From Boesenbergia rotunda (taxonomy: Eukaryota; Streptophyta; Magnoliopsida; Zingiberales; Zingiberaceae), in contig JAGFNQ010001622.1 in the NCBI GenBank assembly GCA_024364735.1, positions 1-64,000 on the forward strand: DNA of 64,000 bases, written 5' to 3'. The translations under genes and the position numbers were made by a program. Positions 56,826-64,000 of the stretch are shown here, piece by piece (position 1 is the stretch's first letter; each line of letters begins with the position of its first letter). A model generated the notes under the pieces. The model searched no databases. It was not told where the DNA came from and saw nothing but the letters and a program-made list of their open reading frames with translations.

Positions 56826-59800
56826 ATCTCCCACTTGCCAATCGCTACGGTATCCAATACCACAGGCTCTAACATGACCCTCAAACTTGCTTTGAGGTAA
56901 GACCTTAGTTAAAGGATCCGCTAAATTCCTTTCAGTGGGAATTTTCTCAATTTGTATATCATTCCTACTTATAATCTCTCTGATCAGATGATAGCGGCGA
57001 AGCACGTGTTTGGATCGCTGATGAGACCTTGGTTCCTTTGCTTGTGCAATAGCTCCATTGTTTTCGCAATAAACCGGTATTGCTTCATCAATGGTTGGAA
57101 CCTCACTAAGTTTTGAGACAAACTTCTTGATCCAGACTGCTTCCTTTGCTGCTTCCGAAGCTGCGATATATTCTGCTTCCGTGGTAGAATCTGCTACGGT
57201 GTCTTGTTTGGAACTCTTCCAACTTATTGCGCCTCCATTCAAAGTAAATACGTATCCAGACTGAGATTTGGAGTCATCCTTATCTGTCTGGAAACTGACA
57301 TCTGTATACCCACGTATTACCATATCTCCTTCTCCATATATTAGGAACACATCCTTAGTTCTTCTTAAGTACTTAAGGATTGTCTTGACAGCCGCCCAAT
57401 GATCCATTCCTGGATCCGACTGGTATCTTCTTGTGACGCTCAGAGCATACGATACATCGGGCCTTGTACATAACATAGCATACATGATAGATCCTATCGC
57501 GGATGCATAAGGAATCTTATTCATGCAAATCCTCTCGTCTTCTGTGCGCGGACACATAGACTTTGAAAGGTTGATCCCATGCCTGATGGGAAGGTAACCT
57601 TTCTTGGATTCCGACATGCTAAACCTTTTTAGCACTCGGTCTATATATGTAGACTGCGAAAGACCAAGCAACCGTTTTGATCTATCTCTATAGATTCTAA
57701 TCCCAAGGATATAGGTTGCTTCTCCCAGGTCTTTCATGGAGAAAGTTTTGGACAACCAAATTTTAACTGTCTGTAAGACTGATATATCGTTTCCTATAAG
57801 CAATATGTCATCGACATATAGCACTAGGAATACGACTGCACTCCCACTAACCTTCTTGTACACACAAGGTTCGTCAGGATTTTGTGAGAAATCAAACTCT
57901 TTGATTGTCTCATCAAAACGGATGTTCCAGCTCCTGGATGCTTGCTTCAGTCCATATATGGATCGTCGAAGCTTGCATACTTTGGTTTTATCAACCGATG
58001 TGAAACCTTCAGGTTGTATCATGTATACATCCTCAAGCAGGTTTCCATTAAGGAAAGCTGTTTTCACATCCATTTGCCATATCTCATAATCATAATGAGC
58101 TGCTATGGCTAGGAGCATCCGAATGGATTTAAGCATAGCTACTGGCGAATAGGTTTCGTCATAATCAATTCCTTGTTTCTGACGATATCCTTTTGCCACT
58201 AATCTAGCCTTAAAGGTAACAACATTACCTTCCATGTCGGTTTTCTTCTTGAAAACCCACTTGCACCCTATGGGCTTAATCCCTTCAGGTGGGTTAACCA
58301 AGTCCCATACTTGATTTTCGTACATGGAATCCATTTCCGACTTCATGGCTTCAAGCCATTTGTCCCTTTCTGAACATTTCAGAACATCTTCATAACTGAT
58401 AGGTTCGTCATCGCTTATGAGTAACACGTCGTTCGATTCACTTATGAGAAATCCGTATCTCTCTGGAATATTGCGTGTCCTATCAGACCTACGAAGAGGT
58501 GGTGTTGTTTTAGGTTCAACTGATAGCTCATCATTATGAGTTATTAGTTGTGGGTCTAGACTAGGTGTCTCTGTAATGTCTATTGGAGTTTCTTGAACTT
58601 CATCAAGTTCAATGCCACTCCCACTATTTTCTTGTAAAAGAAATTCTTTTTCCAGAAATACAGCATGCCTTGAAACAAACACCTTTTGTTCCAAGGGATG
58701 ATAGAATTGGTAACCCTTCGTTTCCTTAGGGTATCCAATAAATAGACATTTATCAGACTTAGCATCCAATTTGTCTGATATAGTCCGCTTCACATAAGCA
58801 GGACAACCCCATATCTTAAGGTGAGTTAAGTGAGGTTTCTTACTATTCCATGTCTCATATGGAGTAGTAGAGACTACCTTGGTCGGGACTCTGTTTAGCA
58901 AGTAAACAGCTGTCTTAAGTGCATAGCCCCAAAAGGATTTTGGAAGAGTTGCATGATTCATCATCGACCTAACCATGTCCATCAAGGTTCGGTTGCGCCT
59001 CTCAGATACACCATTATGCTGTGGTGTATACGGCGGAGTCCATTGGGACAATATCCCATTGTCCCTAAGATAATCTTGAAACTCTTGACTTAAGTATTCA
59101 CCACCCCGATCGGATCGAAGTATCTTAATACTTTTGCCAAGCTGTTTCTCTACTTCATTTCTGAACTCTTTGAATTTCTCAAAAGCTTCAGATTTGTGTT
59201 TCATCAAGAACACATACCCGAATCGTGAGTGATCATCGATAAAGGTGATGAAGTAGCTATAGCCTCCTTGTGCAAGAGTTGACATTGGTCCACATACATC
59301 AGTATGTATTAGACCAAGCAATTCTCCCACTGGATTACCTTTTCCAGAAAAGGGTAATTTGGCCATCTTGCCTTTTAAGCATGATTCGCATGTATCAAAT
59401 GAACCGGGTTCAAATGATTCCAAAATTCCACATCGGTGTAATTTGGTCATGCGTTTCTTACTTACATGGCCAAGACGACAATGCCACGTGTAGGAGTCTA
59501 TTCGATTATCTATTCGAGCACGTTTGTTGCTAACTTCGATATTGAAAACGTCACCGGATAAATCTAACGTGTAGATACCATTGCACAAAGTTCCATTCCC
59601 ATAAAGAACGCCATTTAAAGTTATGTAACAACAATTGTTACTAAAAGTTAAATGATAACCCTTTTCATTCAAACATGAAATAGATACAATGTTCTTTATT
59701 AACGAAGGAACAAAATAACAATTATCCAATTCTAAGACACGTCCAGTAGGGAGCTTTAGCAAATATGTTCCGATGGCAACAGCAGCAATCTTTGCTCCAT

Positions 59801-60380
59801 TTCCAACTCGCAAATTCGCTTCTCCCTTGACGAGTCTTCTTCTATTCCTTAGCCCCTGTATGTCATTACATATATGTGAGCTACACCCAGTATCAAGTAC
59901 CCAGGTATTTGAGGAAATAGAGTGACATTCAATAACGAAGATACTTGAAGAGGATGGGGCATCGGATGCCTTCTTCTTCAAGGACTCAAGATAAACCTTG
60001 CAGTTTCTTCGCCAGTGACCCTCCTTGCCACAATGATGGCAAGTGCCTTTTGGAGTCTTGTCAGTCTTTTTGGCCTTTTTCTTCTTTCCTTTATTCTGTT
60101 CTTTGGCCTTCCTCTTAGAACCTTTCTTCGAGGAACCAACTAACAGTACCGTCTTTTGATCCTGCTTCACAGAAGGCTCTACAGTCTTCAGCAGGTTTAG
60201 CAACTCAGGAAACTGGTCTGGAGTTGCTTTTTCAGGAGGAAGGTTGGGAAGTTGATCTTCAAGGTCATAAGTAAGCTTCTCTGCCTTGAAGACTATCCTC
60301 AGGTTTCGAAGCCAGTTCATGAAGTTTGGCCCAGTCAGTTTATTGGTGTCCAAAATGGAACGCAAATTCAGAGAAGACAT
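56820..60380 (-). CDS. Element E gag-pol polyprotein (open frame, gag core deleted)
   Basis: An uninterrupted 1186-residue frame. Residues 1-56 are the gag N-terminus (MSSLNLRSILDTNKLTGPNF). An in-frame loss of about 125 residues relative to A then removes the gag core. The CCHC knuckle is at 114-127, protease DTG at 163-165, integrase H300, H305, C331, C334 with core D361, D424, E460. RT has D771 and YVDD at 855-858; RNase H has D1026 and E1068. At 1106 the usual Asp of C-D-N is Glu, encoded GAA; copies A and B keep Asp. The stop TAG is formed by the first LTR bases (TGTTAG). The copy probably cannot form particles alone, and its RNase H may be impaired. Confidence 0.95.
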   Translation of the reverse strand: MSSLNLRSILDTNKLTGPNFMNWLRNLRIVFKAEKLTYDLEDQLPNLPPEKATPDQFPELLNLLKTVEPSVKQDQKTVLLVGSSKKGSKRKAKEQNKGKKKKAKKTDKTPKGTCHHCGKEGHWRRNCKVYLESLKKKASDAPSSSSIFVIECHSISSNTWVLDTGCSSHICNDIQGLRNRRRLVKGEANLRVGNGAKIAAVAIGTYLLKLPTGRVLELDNCYFVPSLIKNIVSISCLNEKGYHLTFSNNCCYITLNGVLYGNGTLCNGIYTLDLSGDVFNIEVSNKRARIDNRIDSYTWHCRLGHVSKKRMTKLHRCGILESFEPGSFDTCESCLKGKMAKLPFSGKGNPVGELLGLIHTDVCGPMSTLAQGGYSYFITFIDDHSRFGYVFLMKHKSEAFEKFKEFRNEVEKQLGKSIKILRSDRGGEYLSQEFQDYLRDNGILSQWTPPYTPQHNGVSERRNRTLMDMVRSMMNHATLPKSFWGYALKTAVYLLNRVPTKVVSTTPYETWNSKKPHLTHLKIWGCPAYVKRTISDKLDAKSDKCLFIGYPKETKGYQFYHPLEQKVFVSRHAVFLEKEFLLQENSGSGIELDEVQETPIDITETPSLDPQLITHNDELSVEPKTTPPLRRSDRTRNIPERYGFLISESNDVLLISDDEPISYEDVLKCSERDKWLEAMKSEMDSMYENQVWDLVNPPEGIKPIGCKWVFKKKTDMEGNVVTFKARLVAKGYRQKQGIDYDETYSPVAMLKSIRMLLAIAAHYDYEIWQMDVKTAFLNGNLLEDVYMIQPEGFTSVDKTKVCKLRRSIYGLKQASRSWNIRFDETIKEFDFSQNPDEPCVYKKVSGSAVVFLVLYVDDILLIGNDISVLQTVKIWLSKTFSMKDLGEATYILGIRIYRDRSKRLLGLSQSTYIDRVLKRFSMSESKKGYLPIRHGINLSKSMCPRTEDERICMNKIPYASAIGSIMYAMLCTRPDVSYALSVTRRYQSDPGMDHWAAVKTILKYLRRTKDVFLIYGEGDMVIRGYTDVSFQTDKDDSKSQSGYVFTLNGGAISWKSSKQDTVADSTTEAEYIAASEAAKEAVWIKKFVSKLSEVPTIDEAIPVYCENNGAIAQAKEPRSHQRSKHVLRRYHLIREIISRNDIQIEKIPTERNLADPLTKVLPQSKFEGHVRACGIGYRSDWQVGDC

Positions 60381-62079
60381 GATCGAGTGATTATCCTAGA
60401 AATACAAATTGAGCTTATGTGAGAAGAATGATAAAGAATGTATCAACATACATTAATAAAATCCTATTTATTTTTCAAATTGAATAACCCTTTTTATCAA
60501 TTCGGGAGATCGTAGGAACATCTCCAAATAGGTTGATATCCAACCATAGATAAGATCAACCATGGCTGTGGCCATCAAGTTATTCTTAGCTATGAAGGTA
60601 GGTAATTATACCGATTACATATCACATATATGTAACTATCACTTTATGCTATCAACTAATTGAATGTTTGCATAAATCATTGGGTTGTTAACTCATTAAC
60701 AAGTATGCAACATTATACATAGCACCCAACTGCACCTCTCTTTACATCGACCTTGGCTGTGGCACAACAAATCGATGCTCCAAGCTTAAGGCTGACCCAT
60801 TAATCAAGAAATAGTTTTAATATGGTTGGAGCTCATTCAACCGTTTAGTCAGGCTTGGATGTGTCCAACAACCAAAACTAAGGATTGACCTCTGACTCCA
60901 ACTATATTATTCATAAACTAATTCCATGGTTTGAACATGTTGAGGTTCAAGCCGGGCATGGATGTGTCCATTAACCCAAACGAGAAACAAAACTCCGATT
61001 CTAACCACATTAATGGAAGGTGTTGGCCTTAATATTTTGTAAGGCGTTTTGGGTCTCATCCTTTCTTTTCTAAGCACATTCATGACATATAATTATGTCA
61101 TGACTAACGATTTCCTTAATAAAGTATGTATGTGACTTAATTTATCAAGTCTCATTAATTGAATTAGGAACCGGATTTCCTAATTCTAATTTCATACTTT
61201 ATTCAAGGAATTGTTTTGGGAAACAATTTCCTAAATTGTCATAATCAATTTCGGAAATAATATGTTTAAGACTTTGATTTCTCTAAATCAAATCTTATTA
61301 AATTAAGAGGCAATTCCCTTAATTCAACCACATATTATTTTCATGAAAATCTCTTTTAAGAAAACTCTATAGGAAACCATTTTCCTAATTAATTTTGGAG
61401 ACAACAATATGTAAGAGCATCACCTCTTAAATCATATTTTATTCATGGATTTAATTAATTACAACAAATTATTTTCTAAGGGTGGCTCCCCGAGGCTCAG
61501 ATACCCAAAGAAAAGAAATTTGTCGTAAATTCAATTTGGTCCGCTTCTGAAGCGTAACCAAATTAAACATGACAATTTCATTCAAAATTGGGAAATTAAA
61601 TTACAACAACTAACTTTAAATTAGACGGCTCCCCGAGGCTCAATCCAAAATAAAGAATTTTGTTGATAATTTAAAACCAATTCGAATTTAATTGTCAATT
61701 AATTATCCATAAATTTGTCTAGACTTTCTTGAAAGAAAGTGCCCAAAATTGCGAGATTTCATAATATGTTTTAGAATAATTGTAAGTTTCTGGTAAAGAG
61801 AAAACTTACATATTTCCAAAATTGGAAAATTTCTAAAATAGAAAATTTCCAAGATTGGAAAGTTTCCAAAAATGGGAAGTTTTCACAATTATCATAAAAT
61901 TTCAGAAACTAGGATATTTCAAACGTTTGCGAAATTTCATGAGGATTTCCAAACTTTGAAATTCCTAAATCTAAAATTTATAATAATTGGAAAATTTCCA
62001 TAATTGAAAATTTTTCCAAAATTGAGATTATGACAAAGTTTTCCGCAAAACAATTATATGATTATGTCGAACACTAACC
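60381..62079 (-). other. Element E 5' leader, non-coding
   Basis: About 1.7 kb, aligned with the element A leader with a few small indels. No gene supported. Confidence 0.85.
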
Positions 62080-62092
62080 GGCTCTGATACCA
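62080..62092 (-). other. Primer-binding site of element E
   Basis: TGGTATCAGAGCC on the minus strand, one base after the 5' LTR end. Confidence 0.93.
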
Positions 62093-62093
62093 C

Positions 62094-64000
62094 TGTTGGG
62101 ACCGGGTGCATGTTGACAAGGATACGGGTTCGTAAATTTTAAAATATTTACGTGCAGCGGAAGAATTAGCATAAATAATTTCTCAAATTATTTTAACCAC
62201 GTATCTAGCATGCGACCTTATGATGTGTGGACATGATCATAAATTAAAATTTTTCAGAAAAGTAAACTAATTTACTCGTTACCTCGCGTAACTCGAAGTA
62301 AGGGACGAGATCCAACCGTAGCGTCTCTTGGAAGCTCCGCCTCTATTCGCGTCCACGCCGAGTTCTCTTCGGGATGACTTCGCAAAGCCACGAGTTTTGT
62401 GCCGACGAGAACTACTAGATTCTCCAAAGGCACAACTAGAATATCAAGAGAGAAAAGATAGAAACTAACCACCGAATAACGGAATCAAGATTCCGTGAAG
62501 GGAGGAAGAAGACGCGACCCGCTTCGTCTTGGTGGTGGCTCACGGCTAGGGAAGATGGCGCCGGCCCTAGAGGGAGAAAGTGGCGCCGGCCCTAGAGAGA
62601 GAAAGGGGGGCGCCGGCCCTAGAGAGAGAGAGAGAGAGAATAAGGGAGAGAGAGAGCTTCTTAATCTCTTGATTAATTGTTGGAATTCAAGGCTTGCCTT
62701 TGGTTCCTTTATATAGTAGTCTCTCTATTGCCAAGTCTCCCTTTTAACGGAATTAACGGAATAAATTTTCATAAGAAATTTATCTCATAAATTCTCTTAT
62801 GAATTATTCCGTTATGCCAAGTTTTATTATAACTAACTTTATAATAAAACAAATACATCTCTCCTTTTAATTATGGAATAAAATTTGTATGAAATTTTCT
62901 TATCATGGAAAAATCAATTCATAATTGATTTTATAAATTAAAATTAAACCAATTCATGGTTCATTTTAATTTCCATAAAAAGAATAAATTTCTACAATTT
63001 TCTTTATATAATTTTCTTTATATAAATCTCTTTATATAAATTAATTTATTTATCCATAATTTTATAAAACAAATCGCGCTTGATTTATTTTATAATTTAA
63101 ACCAATTAAATTGGTTTCTCTCTTTATTGTGGTCGGCCAAACCAAAGAGGGTGGGCACCCTCTTTGGCCGACCATACCAAGCCAATCTCCTCGCGAATTA
63201 AACTCATTTAATTCGCCCAATAAGCCTTCAAAAGACTTAGCCATTTTAAGCTTCCGATGCGCCTCTGATAAATTCAGATTCGACTTATTTCTCTTGATCG
63301 GAAAATCTAATTTTCAACTCGTTTTAAATCCCTCGGATTACTCGTAGTGCGTGTGACTAAATAGGCTTTCGATTTATGTTGGCCGTCTATAATCAACCAA
63401 TTATAGAACGATCATGAGTGGCGCCTAGTAGTATATCATGACCCCCAATTAATCGAAAGATCAACGGTTGACCTCAGAAATAATTCTGAAACCCTTCAAC
63501 AGCTCTAATGAATCGTGCCTCATTCCCTTCACCATCTTATACCCACTTGGTTCAGGACATGGTCTGTGTGTGTCAGTCCCCACTAGCCTGACTACGTCAC
63601 ACCTAGCCCAAGTAACGTTCTCTCGTCCTTTGGATTTCTAATTACTCTCATGTATTTAAGAGACTCATACTCTAAATATGACATACTCTGGCCAGAGGCT
63701 TTGAGTAACAATCCGACGATAGGCCTGGGTATACATCTCCTCGCAAGGAGTGGTGAATCCTTTGTAGGCTGTTCAAACATCTTCAGGCACTTCGGCTTAT
63801 ACCCAATCATCCTGGGTCCACACCTCCTTGGAGATGCTTGCTTAAGATGTTAAAGTATAAGTCTCCATGACCAGGATGACTTGAACACCGCAAGTCAAAG
63901 GAACATCGCACTTAAGCTGCGGTAAGAACTTCACTGACATGTCTATATGTAGACTACCATGTGAAGTTTTACAGCCAGTCACTCCAATGAACTAGTTCCC
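62094..64000 (-). repeat. 5' LTR of element E, partial (1907 bp in window)
   Basis: Starts TGTTGGGACC and matches 54548-56825 until the window ends. Three GCGCCGGCCCTAG units at about 62558-62615, against four in the other LTR. Minus-strand TATA-like CTATATAAAG at 62707-62716. Confidence 0.93.
63130..63174. repeat. Covarying copy of the LTR hairpin
   Basis: The left arm reads GGTCGGCC and the right arm GGCCGACC, so both arms changed relative to the partner LTR (GGCCGGCC on both sides) and pairing is kept. Confidence 0.9.

Larger units (their letters stand above)
54548..64000 (-). mobile_element. Copia element E (same family as A), 5' LTR cut by window edge
   Basis: Minus-strand element: 3' LTR 54548-56825, gag-pol 56820-60380, leader 60381-62079, primer-binding site 62080-62092, and 5' LTR 62094 onward. 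LTR, leader and pol align with element A. It sits in the organelle-like island; the left flank is TAGGG, but the right flank lies outside the window, so the target duplication cannot be tested. Confidence 0.94.

Noticed and set aside
1..64000. A and E as the two ends of one composite element
   Set aside because: Each has its own LTR, primer-binding site and pol in the same orientation, and unrelated DNA lies between them.

Overview
This window is plant nuclear DNA made almost entirely of LTR retrotransposons, with about 10.5 kb of sequence that looks organelle-derived. No host protein-coding gene, rRNA gene, tRNA gene or CRISPR array can be supported. The organism is inferred to be a flowering plant. 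The Ty1/copia polyproteins are of plant type (gag, CCHC knuckle, protease, integrase, RT, RNase H). The primer-binding sites match initiator tRNA-Met (TGGTATCAGAGC). Both Angela/BARE-like and SIRE/Maximus-like copia families are present, with gypsy-type LTRs. The look is monocot-like, but I cannot fix the species.

Layout. (1) 1-9538: copia element A on the minus strand, with 2.3 kb LTRs and a broken gag-pol; its 3' LTR is cut by the window edge. (2) 9539-16085: a patchwork of old LTR pieces: a SIRE-like LTR fragment, two oppositely oriented gypsy-like LTR fragments forming a large inverted repeat, AT-rich sequence without genes, and another SIRE-like LTR fragment. (3) About 16.1-44.09 kb: a four-level nest. 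Element C (copia, plus strand) carries a deleted SIRE-like remnant in its LTR (17316-18541). C is split by element B (Angela-like copia, minus strand, 21181-43815, target duplication TCGTG). B is split by element D (SIRE-like copia, minus strand, 25808-39777, duplication ATATG). D is split by F, a gypsy-type solo LTR (34134-37896, duplication ATTGT). (4) About 44.09-54.55 kb: a gene-poor island, tentatively mitochondrial-derived (NUMT), full of stepwise short local duplications and with a cluster of G-runs. (5) 54548-64000: element E, the same family as A and in the same orientation. It has a 1186-residue gag-pol frame that is uninterrupted but lacks the gag core; its 5' LTR runs off the window.

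How the parts relate. Each pol encodes the usual retrotransposition machinery: protease, integrase with HHCC and DDE motifs, RT with YVDD, and RNase H. Only D pol (998+ codons) and E gag-pol remain open. A, B and C carry stops and frameshifts, most of the recognisable stops being explicable as C-to-T changes. LTR pair divergence counted by eye is about 4% for B and about 1% for A, D and E, which agrees with the nesting order. The most interesting points are the fully resolved nest, E's combination of gag deletion with an open pol, a paired-arm covarying hairpin in the A/E LTRs, the gag-protease gap in D, and the stuttered-duplication island.
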